This document shows positions 9,055 to 19,500 of a stretch of 64,000 bases of DNA, piece after piece. The notes below the pieces were generated by a model. That model did not search any database. It had not been told where the DNA came from and saw only the letters and a program-made list of their open reading frames with translations. The stretch covers positions 124,001 to 188,000 of the forward strand of contig JAPKDQ010000004.1 of the NCBI GenBank assembly GCA_028822445.1, given 5' to 3'. The stretch's first letter is position 1, and every line of letters begins with the position of its first letter. The DNA comes from Rhodospirillaceae bacterium. GTDB taxonomy: Bacteria > Pseudomonadota > Alphaproteobacteria > Rhodospirillales > Rhodospirillaceae. A program made the position numbers and the translations under genes.

Positions 9055-10086
9055 ATGACGGGTGCTACACCAGAACAGATCTCGGATAAGCCAGCTGCAG
9101 AGATGAGCAGTTCTATTGGGCTCGCCTGGGGTGTGGCATTTTGCGTTGGTTATACGGCGCTGATCTATCTTCTTAAACCGATGTTGCCGCAGATTGATTT
9201 CGCGCCTGATACCGGATTTGCACACTATTTTTGGAAGCTGCCTGATCCGACATTCTGGTCGCGTGCGACGGCTTGGGGTGGTTACATCGTCCACCAAGTT
9301 ACGATCTGGGGAATGATCTACTATGCCCAGACTAATAAACTGTCTTACACAAAGGCCCTTCAGCCGATTAACATACTTATCCTTGGCGCGAATGCTTTCT
9401 TCGTATTGCTGCACCTGCTGCAAACGCACATTTGGTACGATGGTACGGCGCAGGATACTCATATAGTGACGTCTCAAGGGGCTGTGATCATCATGTTAGT
9501 GATGATCCTGATTATGGAAAATAAGCGCCGCGGATTGGCATTCGGAAAATCGGTTGGGTTTTTGGCTGAGCCTGGACGTGTGATGCGTAAGTACCACGGC
9601 TACATCTTTTCCTGGGCTGTGATTTATACATTTTGGTATCACCCCATGGAGGCTTCGGTCGGTCACCTTATGGGAACCTTTTATACATGCATGATTATGC
9701 TACAGGGCAGCCTCATATTCACGCGGGCCCATGTGAATAAGTACTGGACTGGAACTCTTGAGTTCTTTGTTGTGATCCATGGCACGATTGTTGCGCTGAT
9801 GCAGGGGAATGGGCAGTGGGGACAGTTCTTTTTCGGTTTCTTTGCGATGTTCGTAATCACACAAATGCATGGCCTGGGCCTCAGTAAGTGGCTTCGGTGG
9901 GCTTTCATCGGGTCTTATTTGGGTGCCATTGGTATCGTATATGGCTCTAGAGGTTGGGAGACTATGTTAGAGATTCCCCGTGTACCTGCCGTCGAGTATG
10001 GTCTTGTGTTCATCTTTGGGGTGGTCGTTTGGCTAGGTATTTGGGTGCTGGCCCGATATACTAAAACTGATAGCGCGAAAGCTTAA
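9055..10086 (+). CDS. histidine-rich polytopic membrane protein of unknown function
   Basis: I do not recognise this family. The 343-residue protein has about ten hydrophobic helices. Several histidines sit inside or at the ends of the helices: YIVHQV, LLHLLQTHIW, KYHGYIFSW, FWYHPMEASVGHLMG, VVIHGTIV, MHGLGL. That pattern recalls heme- or metal-binding membrane oxidoreductases but is not proof. The start is supported by an AGGA site 8 nt upstream. A nucleotide-carrier-like gene follows on the same strand after 126 bp that includes a hairpin (10112-10136). Confidence 0.7.
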   Translation: MTGATPEQISDKPAAEMSSSIGLAWGVAFCVGYTALIYLLKPMLPQIDFAPDTGFAHYFWKLPDPTFWSRATAWGGYIVHQVTIWGMIYYAQTNKLSYTKALQPINILILGANAFFVLLHLLQTHIWYDGTAQDTHIVTSQGAVIIMLVMILIMENKRRGLAFGKSVGFLAEPGRVMRKYHGYIFSWAVIYTFWYHPMEASVGHLMGTFYTCMIMLQGSLIFTRAHVNKYWTGTLEFFVVIHGTIVALMQGNGQWGQFFFGFFAMFVITQMHGLGLSKWLRWAFIGSYLGAIGIVYGSRGWETMLEIPRVPAVEYGLVFIFGVVVWLGIWVLARYTKTDSAKA

Positions 10087-10111
10087 CAATAGTCATTTTT
10101 GTGTATCGAAC

Positions 10112-10136
10112 CCCGCGACCACGGCGCGGTTGCGGG
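10112..10136 (+). terminator. GC-rich hairpin between membrane protein and carrier genes
   Basis: A 9-bp stem with one G-U pair (CCCGCGACC / GGTTGCGGG) and a 7-nt loop. It lacks a U tract, so it may be a weak terminator, a processing site or only local structure. Confidence 0.25.
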
Positions 10137-10212
10137 CTAAAGGGTGGGCGTGTTGGCAAACTAAACCTAGCTATAGTTGGGAATATTTTTCCAGCCGAAT
10201 AGAGCCGATTAT

Positions 10213-11574
10213 ATGTCGCCAGCCATCGAGAACTTCTTCAAGAAAACAGCGAAGATTGAAAGCCAAGAGCTCAGGGCGGTTCTTGTTTCATTTGCATACT
10301 TATTCTGCTTGATGGCTAGCTACTATACATTAAGACCTCTGAGAGATGCTCTTGCATCCGAAGTGGCATCTGAGGATCTTAAGTACCTATGGACGGGTAC
10401 CTTTATCTTCTCTGTGATGGCGGCATTCATATTTAGCTCGCTAGTCTCCCGCTTCAAGGTTTCATCATGTTTGCCTTGGATCTACGGGTTTTTCATCGTT
10501 AACATTGGCATTTTTTGGATTTTGATGGGCGCCTACCCATTGGGCAGTTCTGATACTATGGCCGCCCCGGTCTTCAATACGGATGCATTTGTCGTATTCG
10601 AAGAAGTGCCAGTTAGCCTGGTAGTTGGTATTGGCTTCTACATATGGCTCAGTGTTTTTAACATGTTTGTTGTCTCTGTATTCTGGAGCTTTCTGGCGGA
10701 CCGCTATTCTAAAGACCAATCAAAACGCCTCTTTGGTTTTATAGCTGCTGGCGGTAGTGCAGGGGCGGCTATTGGGCCATCAGTGATGGGCCTGGCAACA
10801 GCGTTTGATCTCGTAAATGCGAGGGACACGGTCGTCGTTGCAGGAATTATATTATTCATAACTCTTTTTTGTATACACGATCTGACAAAGCAAACGAGCG
10901 ACGGTCATACGAAAGATGAATCTAAGGGAAAAGTCGGCGGCTCAGCTTGGTCCGGTTTTGCGCTACTATTTAAAGATAAGTACCTGATGGCATTTGCTGT
11001 ATTCGTTATGTTGTACACCTTTATATCGACGATATTCTACGTAGCTCAGGTTGACCTCGTAAGGGCAGCATTTGATACGCGCGCGGATCGTTACGCTGCA
11101 AATGCTATCGTTGATGGTGTTGTTAACGGTTTAGCGATTTTCACTCAGTTGTTTTTAACCTCCAGGGTTGCTGGACGCTGGGGGTTTGTTGTCCTTCTAG
11201 CTATTATGCCAGCGTTTATGATTTTTGCATTCTTTGCTCTAAGCGCGTTCCCTGTCCTTATAATGATCTTGGGGTTGCAGGTCGTTCGTCGTGCTGGAAA
11301 CTATGCCATGACGAGGCCTGGCCGCGAGATGCTATGGACAGTCGTTGATCGAGATCGGAAATACAAAGCTAAGAGTGTTATAGATGGGCCGGTGTATCGT
11401 GGCGCTGATCTCGTCAACATCTGGATCGAGAACGGATTGCGGTCTGCTGGGTTTGGATTAGCGCAAATCGCATTAGTAGGAGCGGGCGTAGCAGCTCTAT
11501 GGACTGGAACGGCTGTGTACCTTGGGAGGGAGGCTGAAAAACGTAAGTCTGAGAACCCAGAAGTCTCAGCGTGA
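10213..11574 (+). CDS. MFS-like carrier of the ATP:ADP antiporter (AAA/NTT-related) group
   Basis: The 453-residue protein has about 11-12 membrane helices. The first helix carries YYTLRPLRDALA, a motif of bacterial proteins related to the nucleotide (ATP/ADP) translocases of Rickettsiales and Chlamydiae. A later conserved loop reads NYAMTRPGREMLW. Free-living members of this group are usually annotated by homology only, and nucleotide transport is not shown for most. I chose ATG 10213 (MSPAIENFF) rather than the TTG at 10177. It lies between a histidine-rich membrane protein and an exported NmrA-like protein. Confidence 0.75.
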   Translation: MSPAIENFFKKTAKIESQELRAVLVSFAYLFCLMASYYTLRPLRDALASEVASEDLKYLWTGTFIFSVMAAFIFSSLVSRFKVSSCLPWIYGFFIVNIGIFWILMGAYPLGSSDTMAAPVFNTDAFVVFEEVPVSLVVGIGFYIWLSVFNMFVVSVFWSFLADRYSKDQSKRLFGFIAAGGSAGAAIGPSVMGLATAFDLVNARDTVVVAGIILFITLFCIHDLTKQTSDGHTKDESKGKVGGSAWSGFALLFKDKYLMAFAVFVMLYTFISTIFYVAQVDLVRAAFDTRADRYAANAIVDGVVNGLAIFTQLFLTSRVAGRWGFVVLLAIMPAFMIFAFFALSAFPVLIMILGLQVVRRAGNYAMTRPGREMLWTVVDRDRKYKAKSVIDGPVYRGADLVNIWIENGLRSAGFGLAQIALVGAGVAALWTGTAVYLGREAEKRKSENPEVSA

Positions 11575-11652
11575 ACTGCAACCGTTGAGAAAAACGCAAC
11601 TAACAAATACTGATATTTCTTAAGTCCTATAAAATCAAAGGGAGAGCACACT

Positions 11653-12444
11653 ATGTTGAAATATTTTTCCATATCGATAATAGCCGCTCTGGCTATGTCA
11701 ATGTCAGCATTTGCAAATGACCTGGTTGTCGTCGTTGGTGGCACCGGCCAAACAGGTTGGGAAACGGTTAAGGAAGCAGTAGCTCAGGGCTACAAAGTTC
11801 GTGCAACGACGACTAACGTTGATCGGGCGAAGGAATCTAAAGGTGAAGACGGCTTTACTTGGGTAAAAATGGATGCGCGGATTCTGGATGACATCAGAGC
11901 GGCGTTCATAGGCGCTGACTACGTTATTTCGACTTTAGGAGGCTCTTGCTACGATCCCGGTGGCCCTCGCTCTCCGCGGTACGTTGATTTCCAGGGTGTT
12001 GTTAACATGGCTGGTATCTCCAAAGACTACGGCGTTAAGCAGCTCGTCTTGACGTCTGCTCTTGGTGCCGGGCTACCAGATCAACCGCTCAATCAGTTCT
12101 GCGATAATGTTCAAATGTGGAAATGGCTTGGCGAAGACTATCTTCGTGATGGGGACCTACCATACACAATCATTCGTCCAGGCGGTCTCGGTACTGACGA
12201 GGGCGGCAAGCAAGGTATCGCTATGGCAGGTATTGGCGGATTGAAAGGCAAAGCCGGCGAGATTCAACGCGCTGATGTTGCGAAGGTTTTGGTAGAAGTT
12301 TTGGGCAACCAAGGTGCTCTGGGTAAGACCATTGCCATCGGTGGAGATTCGAACAGTAGGCCTGACGAATGGCGCGACACATTTTCTGATTTGCCAGTCG
12401 ATGGGGCACAAGCACCACCATTTCAACGCGGCCAGGGCGAATGA
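11653..12444 (+). CDS. NmrA-like NAD(P)-binding protein with a signal peptide
   Basis: An atypical short-chain-dehydrogenase/NmrA fold: dinucleotide loop VVVGGTGQTG at about residues 25-34, then a typical beta-alpha core with VISTLGGSCYDPGG and a TIIRPGGLG strand. A hydrophobic leader with an AFA-ND cleavage site (about residue 22) comes before the fold. The ATG is fixed by an AAAGGGAGAG ribosome site 6 nt upstream, so the leader looks genuine. Export of a Rossmann protein by Sec is unexpected, since NAD(P) is not normally available in the periplasm. The same arrangement recurs at 57209-57973. Enzyme activity and substrate are unknown. Confidence 0.75.
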   Translation: MLKYFSISIIAALAMSMSAFANDLVVVVGGTGQTGWETVKEAVAQGYKVRATTTNVDRAKESKGEDGFTWVKMDARILDDIRAAFIGADYVISTLGGSCYDPGGPRSPRYVDFQGVVNMAGISKDYGVKQLVLTSALGAGLPDQPLNQFCDNVQMWKWLGEDYLRDGDLPYTIIRPGGLGTDEGGKQGIAMAGIGGLKGKAGEIQRADVAKVLVEVLGNQGALGKTIAIGGDSNSRPDEWRDTFSDLPVDGAQAPPFQRGQGE

Positions 12445-12750
12445 CATCAAGATAGAGGGTTTTTAAAAACCTCCCAGACTTTGGGTCTTGTGATGACTTG
12501 AGCGGCTCCACGACGGTGGGGCCTCTCAAACGCCTGAACGCTCTCGTTGCTAGCCCGTGCCTTACAGGGGGGGGGGGGTATCGCAGTCTGTCCTCCCTCA
12601 GATCAGGTCACGCGGCACAACCTAACGTCCGAAGTGGCCCTTGACTCGGTTGGCTCGTTTCTTAAATCTCAGTCCTTACTATCAGATTTATACGATTTCA
12701 GACGATCTACGGATACAGTGTAATCTCGTTCACTACATATTGAGGTGAGC
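12445..12750. other. intergenic region with a 12-G homopolymer
   Basis: No gene is supported in this 306-bp gap. It holds a palindrome GGTTTTTAAAAACC shortly after the upstream stop, a GGCTCCAC/GTGGGGCC hairpin near 12510 and an uninterrupted run of twelve G at 12567-12578. GAGGTG at 12743-12748 is the ribosome site of the next gene. Confidence 0.5.
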
Positions 12751-13257
12751 ATGAATTATTGGTTTCGCGAACAAATGGCTATGTACATGGCGTATCATAG
12801 TGACGTGCGCAATTGCGCAACTCACTATGTCGGCGTTCCGATGATCCTATTTTCTCTCTTAGTTGCATTATCCGCGCTGCATTTAGGGCAGCTTGGAAAC
12901 TTGCCGATAACGCTTGCCGCTGTACTTTTGATGATACTTTTAGTTTTGTATTTGAGTGCCGTGCCTTTGTTGGGGTTCGTGGCGACGGTCGTACACGTTC
13001 CACTACTGTTGTATGCGCATGCCGTGGCCAGAGACTCTGCATCAATCTGGGTCATAGTTAGTGTGTGTTTTGTTGGTGGCTGGATAATTCAGTTTATCGG
13101 GCACCTTTTCGAGGGGCGTCGGCCCGCCCTTATTGACAACTTTCTTCAGGTCTTAATTGCCCCTGGGTTCTTGGTTGCGGAAGCTCTTTTCGCATGTTGC
13201 CTTCTGTCCGAACTGAGGGTTGACCTAGATTCGAGATCAAGAAAGTATAAAAAATGA
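12751..13257 (+). CDS. Mpo1-like (DUF962/YGL010w) membrane protein
   Basis: The 168-residue protein has the family signature: YHSDVRNCATHYVGVP near the N-terminus and FIGHLFEGRRPAL followed by IAPGFLVAE near the C-terminus, with four hydrophobic helices. In yeast, Mpo1 is an Fe(II)-dependent dioxygenase that alpha-oxidises 2-hydroxy fatty acids; the histidines of the two motifs are the metal candidates here. The bacterial function is inferred only. I chose ATG 12751 because GAGGTG sits just upstream; a GTG at 12745 overlaps that site. It converges on the RND permease gene with 14 nt between the stops. Confidence 0.8.
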   Translation: MNYWFREQMAMYMAYHSDVRNCATHYVGVPMILFSLLVALSALHLGQLGNLPITLAAVLLMILLVLYLSAVPLLGFVATVVHVPLLLYAHAVARDSASIWVIVSVCFVGGWIIQFIGHLFEGRRPALIDNFLQVLIAPGFLVAEALFACCLLSELRVDLDSRSRKYKK

Positions 13258-13271
13258 TCTGCTTATTCTTT

Positions 13272-16200
13272 CTATTGAGCGGGTAGCGGAGGGACAGCTT
13301 CTACATCTGAATTAACGTTTCTGCCGAGTAGGTGCCTGATCGACTCTATTCTATTTGCGCGCCACTGGGCAAAACTCTGCCGCGCTATAAGCATGCAAGG
13401 TGTGATGATTAGTGTCAGAGCTGTTGCAAAAATTAGTCCGTATATAATGGCCTGAGACATGTAGGCCCACCATACCATCGCGGGGTCACCGGTAGTCACA
13501 GTACGATTAAAGAAATCCACATTGAACTGAGTTGCCGTAGGGACAAGACCAAGCACCGTTGTGCCAGTCGTCAGAAGAACGGGCCGTAGTCGATCTTCGC
13601 CTGTTTTCATGATGGCACTGCGAAGTGATCGAGTGCCGTCGTTGAATTTATTAAACGTGTCGATCAGAACGATGTTGTTGTTCACCACGATGCCCGCGAG
13701 GGCAATCGTTCCAATTCCTGACATGACGATGCTGAAGCTCGACCCGGTGATCAAGAGGCCAAGGAATACGCCACATGTAGATAGAAGCACAGCTGTCAAA
13801 ACAACGAATACTGAGTAGAAACTGTTAAATTGGGCTAGAAGGATGATGCCCATCATAAAGATCGCAAGCAGGAATGCGTTTGTTAGGAAGCTACTGCTAG
13901 CCTCAGAGTCTGCTTCTTCACCCTTGAAGTTTACGTTCACGCTTTTAGGAATATCCTGCGTCGAGATCCACTGTTTTAATCGGACGACCTGGAGACCTGC
14001 ATAGTAACCTGGCAGTGGGTCTGCTGTTATTTTCATTGTTCGTGTACCGTTGATACGAGCAATTTCACCGGCCTGTTGAACTGGAACTCGGTCAACGAAG
14101 TTACTAATGGGAACCGGGTCACGTCCAGTTTCGATGCGTACTTGATCAAGGCTTCTTATGGAACGTAGTTCTTTAGGGTAGCGAACAACAATATCGAGCT
14201 CTTCTTCACTATCATCGGGGCGATATTCGCCGAGCTTTAGTCCGTTTGTGATCAATTGGATGGACTGACCAATAACTGTGACATCAGCATTATAGCGTGA
14301 TGCCTCAGAACGATCGACTTGGAGCTGCCATTCAATACCGGGAAGTGGCCGGTTGTCAGATTCACTTGTAAAGCCGCCGACTTCATCCATACCTTTTCGG
14401 ATCAAGTCAACGGTGTTAACGAGCGCTGTGCTGTTCTTCGAAGCAACTTCGACTTGAATCGCCTGGCCTAATCTTGGTCCGTGGCCTTGGTTTTTTATGA
14501 GAACCTCGATACCGGGAAGGGTGCTGACACGACTTTGAATGTCAGCCAATATCTCGAGAGCAGGCCTACGACTATTCCAAGGCAGCATTTCAATTTTAAT
14601 GTCACCAATTAAATCTGGGGCCGGGGCATTTGCCCCTGCACCCGGGGGGCGGCCAGTCTTCGTATAGATAAACTTGATGCCGTCCAGTCCGAGAACCTGG
14701 CTTTCAACTTCGCTTACCAGCCGGTCTTGTTCTTGGAGCGAGAGGTTGCCTCTGGCATGAATGGATAGTGTCGCTGAGTCAGGCTCCTGAGGCGGAAAGA
14801 AGTAAGCGTCTTTACCATAGTTTGAATAAGCAACCTGAACAAAGATCAGTGTCATGAGTGTTGCGATAATCACTTTGCCCGGATTATCGATGCATTTGCC
14901 CAGAATTTTGGAGTAAGAGATTGCGATGACTGAGGTCTTTGTCGCCGATCTCAAACGGCTACTTTTTGTTGATTTTAGGCTGGCGCCGATAGCAGGTACA
15001 AAAATGAGTGCCATCACTAAGGCTGCCGAGAGAACGCTGATCAATGTGATCGGCAGGTACTTAAAGAACGCACCAGTGTTGCCAGGCCAGAAAAGTAGGG
15101 GCAGGAAGACCGCCAGCGTCGTGGCTGTAGAGGAGGTGATTGGCCAGGCCATACGTTGAGCGGCTTGAACATAAGCGTCTTTGGGCGGAAGACCTGTCTC
15201 TTTAAGGCTCTCTGCATTCTCGACAATGACGATTGCGCCATCAACCAGAATTCCTACGGACAGGATGAGGCCGATCAATGCCAGGGCATTTAGCGTAATG
15301 CCCATGATCGCTAGAACGAGAATTCCTGTTAGGAATGAGCCGGGAATAGCTATGCCGACAATTAGACCAGAACGAAAGCCTAGGAATGCTATGCAAATCG
15401 CCATAACAATAATGACGGCTGAGACAACGCTATTCTGTAAACTGTTAAACTGAGACGTAATATTTTCAGTGTCATCGACGGGAAAGGATACTTGAAGCCC
15501 CTCCGGCCAATCAGACCTCATTTGGTCAACAACTTTGCGTGCTGAGATAATTGTTCCAACCACGTTCGCTTCTGGCCGTCGGCTAATGTCTACCGTTACA
15601 GCTGGCTTTCCGTTGATGCGGACGTATGTTTGTCGATCTTTAAAGGTACGGCGAATTTCTGCAATGTCGCCTAAGGTGACGACAGCATCATCAGTGGATT
15701 TGATGGGCAAGTTGTATATATCTTGCGATGTTTCAAAAAGACCAGGAACTGTTACGGCAAAGCGGCCGCTGCCTGTATCAAGGTTGCCGGCAGCGACAAG
15801 TCTATTTGAGCGACTAAAGATTCGGAACAATTCGTCTTTGTTTAATCCATAGTATTCAACGAGCATCGGGTCGATGATGATCTCGACTTGTTCGTCACGT
15901 GCGCCAGAGACTGTTGCATCTAAGACCGTTGGGATTTGGCGAACTTCATCACGTAAGCCGCGGGCAAGCGCGAGGAGGGTGCGTTCGGGGAGGTCTCCTG
16001 AAAGGGCAACCGTCAAAACTGGCCGACGCGTGAAATCGACTTGGCTAATGGTCGGCTCCAATGCTTCGGCGGGCAGTTCGGGTTTAACTCTGTCGACGGC
16101 AGCGCGCACGTCCTGTAGGGCAGACTCTTCACTGACACCGGCATCAAATTCTAGCACGACATTCGCGCCACCTTGGAATGCGGTTGCCCTTAGCTCTTTG

Positions 16201-16433
16201 ACACCCTCGAGGTTCTGTAATTCTTCCTCTAATGGCCGAACCAGGAGCCGCTCAGAATCGTTCGGAGACACACCTTCAAGGGTGACCGATGTGTAGATTA
16301 CGGTAATAGCGAGTTGAGGTAGGGATTCTCGAGGGACATTCACGTATGCCGTTATGCCGCTAATGATCAAGACGACAAAGGCTGAAAATATGATTTTTGG
16401 CCGGCTCGCGGCTAAGGCGATCAAGGTATTCAT
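13272..16433 (-). CDS. RND efflux transporter permease, second copy of pair
   Basis: The 1053-residue protein has the duplicated RND layout: TM1, large periplasmic loop, TM2-6, TM7, second loop, TM8-12. The helix-4 motif reads VGILVDGAIVIVENAE and the helix-10 motif LAGIVVNNNIVLID. Compared with AcrB, the first relay aspartate (D407) is present, the second (D408) is Gly and K940 is Asn. The same holds in the upstream paralogue, so this is a subfamily trait, not decay. It is the last gene of the adaptor-permease-permease operon and probably exports hydrophobic compounds by proton antiport. Two similar permeases may form a hetero-trimer, as MdtB/MdtC do (inference). Confidence 0.9.
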   Translation of the reverse strand: MNTLIALAASRPKIIFSAFVVLIISGITAYVNVPRESLPQLAITVIYTSVTLEGVSPNDSERLLVRPLEEELQNLEGVKELRATAFQGGANVVLEFDAGVSEESALQDVRAAVDRVKPELPAEALEPTISQVDFTRRPVLTVALSGDLPERTLLALARGLRDEVRQIPTVLDATVSGARDEQVEIIIDPMLVEYYGLNKDELFRIFSRSNRLVAAGNLDTGSGRFAVTVPGLFETSQDIYNLPIKSTDDAVVTLGDIAEIRRTFKDRQTYVRINGKPAVTVDISRRPEANVVGTIISARKVVDQMRSDWPEGLQVSFPVDDTENITSQFNSLQNSVVSAVIIVMAICIAFLGFRSGLIVGIAIPGSFLTGILVLAIMGITLNALALIGLILSVGILVDGAIVIVENAESLKETGLPPKDAYVQAAQRMAWPITSSTATTLAVFLPLLFWPGNTGAFFKYLPITLISVLSAALVMALIFVPAIGASLKSTKSSRLRSATKTSVIAISYSKILGKCIDNPGKVIIATLMTLIFVQVAYSNYGKDAYFFPPQEPDSATLSIHARGNLSLQEQDRLVSEVESQVLGLDGIKFIYTKTGRPPGAGANAPAPDLIGDIKIEMLPWNSRRPALEILADIQSRVSTLPGIEVLIKNQGHGPRLGQAIQVEVASKNSTALVNTVDLIRKGMDEVGGFTSESDNRPLPGIEWQLQVDRSEASRYNADVTVIGQSIQLITNGLKLGEYRPDDSEEELDIVVRYPKELRSIRSLDQVRIETGRDPVPISNFVDRVPVQQAGEIARINGTRTMKITADPLPGYYAGLQVVRLKQWISTQDIPKSVNVNFKGEEADSEASSSFLTNAFLLAIFMMGIILLAQFNSFYSVFVVLTAVLLSTCGVFLGLLITGSSFSIVMSGIGTIALAGIVVNNNIVLIDTFNKFNDGTRSLRSAIMKTGEDRLRPVLLTTGTTVLGLVPTATQFNVDFFNRTVTTGDPAMVWWAYMSQAIIYGLIFATALTLIITPCMLIARQSFAQWRANRIESIRHLLGRNVNSDVEAVPPLPAQ

Positions 16434-16535
16434 AACGACGTTGTTCGCCCAAACTTATTGAAACACAAAGGTAAATTTTTTTTTATCTGTAGTATTTTTT
16501 TACGACAGTTGGGCATTTTTAGACCAGGTTTTGCG

Positions 16536-19500
16536 TTATTCATTGCGAGTAAGGGAGATATTACCCACAGCAGCGTAATTTTTAGTCTTCAGACCATTAA
16601 ACCACATAATAATATTACGTTGCGCCATCAGTGCCGCCGGTGTGACGATCAATGTTAGAGCAGTGGCGAAGATCAATCCCCATATGATTGCGCTGGCGAG
16701 GTGGCGCCAGAACTGCAATGCCGGAGCCCCGAATTCGATTGATCGGTCAAAGAAGTCTACGCCAATTTGTAAGGCCATGGGAAGCAGGCCGAGAACGGTC
16801 GTTGCGGTGGTTAGAAAGACGGGGCGTAGGCGTTCAACGCCTGTTCGCAATATCGCTTCATACGTGGAAATCGGCTTCTTTCGGAAAATGAAATAGGTGT
16901 CGAGCAAGACGATATTGTTGTTCACGACGATACCGGCAAGTGCAATGATTCCTACGCCGGACTGCGTAATGATGAAGGGACTATTGGTGATGAGAAGACC
17001 AAGAAAAACGCCGATCGTTGATAAAATGACGGAACTCATAATTAGGGCGACGGCATAGAAACTGTTGAACTGGGCCAAAAGAATCATCGCCATAAGGAAC
17101 ATGGCTAGGGAGAACGCCGTGACGAGGAAATCTGTGCTTTCTTGTGCGTCAAGTTCTTCACCTTTGAACGTAAGGTCGATAGTTTGATCTATGCCGAGTT
17201 TCGCGATTTCTGCTTTAATTTCTTTAACTTTTTCGTTGGTTAGAACACCGGGCAAGACACCAGCGGTTAACGTGATCGTCCGGCGTGAGTCAGTGCGCTC
17301 AATTTCAGCGATCTTTTGGACTGGGTCACGGCTTACAAAATTACTGATTGGGACGAGCCCCTTCTGTGTTTCGATGCGGATATCGTCAAGTTGCCGGACT
17401 GTTCGGTACTGCGCCGGATAACGCACGACGATATCAATTTCGTCCTCGCTATCGTCTGGCCGATAATTTCCAAGACGAAGTCCGTTGGTGATTAAACGAA
17501 TTGATTCACCAACCAGCGTGATATCCACGCCATACTTCGCTGCTTCACTGCGGTCTACCGATAGCTGCCATTCGATGCCAGGTGGCGGTAATGTGTCATC
17601 GATGTTTCGTAGGCCTTCCACATTATCGAATATACCGCGAACATGCCGAGCGGTTAAATTCAGTGCTGTTGGATTCTTTGAACCTAGAACGAGTTCAATT
17701 GCGATATCGGAGGTCATATATAACTGCTTCTTAGCCTCAATTTTTACGCCCGCGATATCATTAGTACGCCGTGCAACCTCAGCAAGAATCTCATCACCTG
17801 ATCTACGACTACCCCATTGCTTAAAGATAAGCCGAATCTCTCCGATGAGATCAGCATCGCTATTGCTACTGCCTGGCGGTGTGCCTGTTCGAACATAAAC
17901 ATGCTCAAAATCTTCAATATCTAGGATGCGCTGTTCAACTTCGCCGACCAGACGGTCCTGTTCGTCAATAGAGAGGTTACCCAAGGCTTTAACTTCGAGC
18001 ATCACTGCACGCGGTTCTTCAGATGGAGTAAGTGTTAGGCCGGGACCAAATTTAATAAACAATGCAGGAACAATAAATAAGAGGGCAAATGTCGCTCCAA
18101 TGACTTTGCTGGGGTGATTGAGTGCTCCCTTTAGCAGTTTGACGTAAAAGCCTGTGATACCTGTTTCCTTTGCTGGGTCAACAAGGCTTGCTTCATCGTC
18201 GACACTCGCAGAGCCTGCGTCGTTACGCCGTATTACAGACCCAATAGTGGGCACAAAGATCAGTGCCATGGCCACTGACGCCGTTAGAACGAGAATAATT
18301 GTTAGAGGTAGCAGCCCCATGAATTGACCGATCATGCCTGGCCAGAATAATAGAGGGACGAAGGCGGCCATAGTGGTGCCGGTAGACGTTATGATGGGCC
18401 AGGCCATGCGCTTGGCAGAATCTGTATAGGCGCTTGATGGTTTTTGCCCACCTTTAATTCTGCGGTCTGCATTCTCGACGACAACAATGGCGCCATCAAC
18501 GAGCAAGCCGACTGAAAGAATGAGGCCAAAGATTGCAACAAAATTGATCGATAACCCAAGCAAGTACATAAAAAAGATGCCGGTCAGAAACGCACCGGGG
18601 ATGGCCATACCGACCAGCAACCCGGACCGAATTCCTAGCATTGCCATACACAAGGTCATGACTAAGAAAATTGCCAGGACAACACCGTTTTGAATGCTAT
18701 CAAGTTGTGCCCGGATATTTACCGAGCGGTCAGTAATGAAGCGGACTTCTGCGCCTTCAGGCCAGTCTTTTATTTCATCGTCAACTATGCGGCGCACATC
18801 AAAGGCTGTATCAAATATATTGGTTCCGCGACGGTTTTTGACGTCCAAGGTGATGGCTGGGTCACTATTGACGCGGACTAAAGTTGTCGCATCTTTGAAG
18901 GTGCGGCGGACTTCACCAATATCAGAGAAGAGCACAGTGCCATTGGCATCTGCTTTAACCGGCAGAGAAAGAATATCATCGATACCTTCAAACAAGCCGG
19001 GTAGGGTTACAGCAAAACGACCTTTACCAGTATCAAGACTACCGGCAGCGACAAGACGGTTGGACCTGCTAAAGAGTTGGAATAGCTCGGTGTTATTCAG
19101 CCCGTAATGCTCAACCATGAGAGGGTTGATTACGATTTCAACTTGTTCTTCCCTAATACCGGAGATGGTCGCTTCAAGAACATTACTGATTTGCGCAACG
19201 CGATCTCGTAAATCACGAGAGAGTTGCAATAGTGTCCGCTCGGGCAATTGCCCAGATATGGTAACCGACATTATTGGGAAGCCGGAACTATCGAATTCTA
19301 TAACAGATGGTTCTTCAGCATCTGTCGGCAGATCAGGCTTTGCCCGATCAATTGCCGCCCGCGTATCGGCGAGGGCATCTTGCAAATCGGTATCTACTTC
19401 AAACTCCAGCGTTACACTGGCGCCTCCTTGAAAGCCTGTTGCTTTGACTACTTTAATCCCGGCGAGAGCTTGGACTTCCTCTTCGATAGGACGAATAAGC

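Noticed and set aside
15874-16296. A 140-codon open frame on the plus strand within the RND permease gene
   Set aside because: It is antisense to a well-conserved permease region with no ribosome site; its composition follows from the codon pattern of the real gene. The same applies to the other long plus-strand frames between 14.9 and 19.8 kb.
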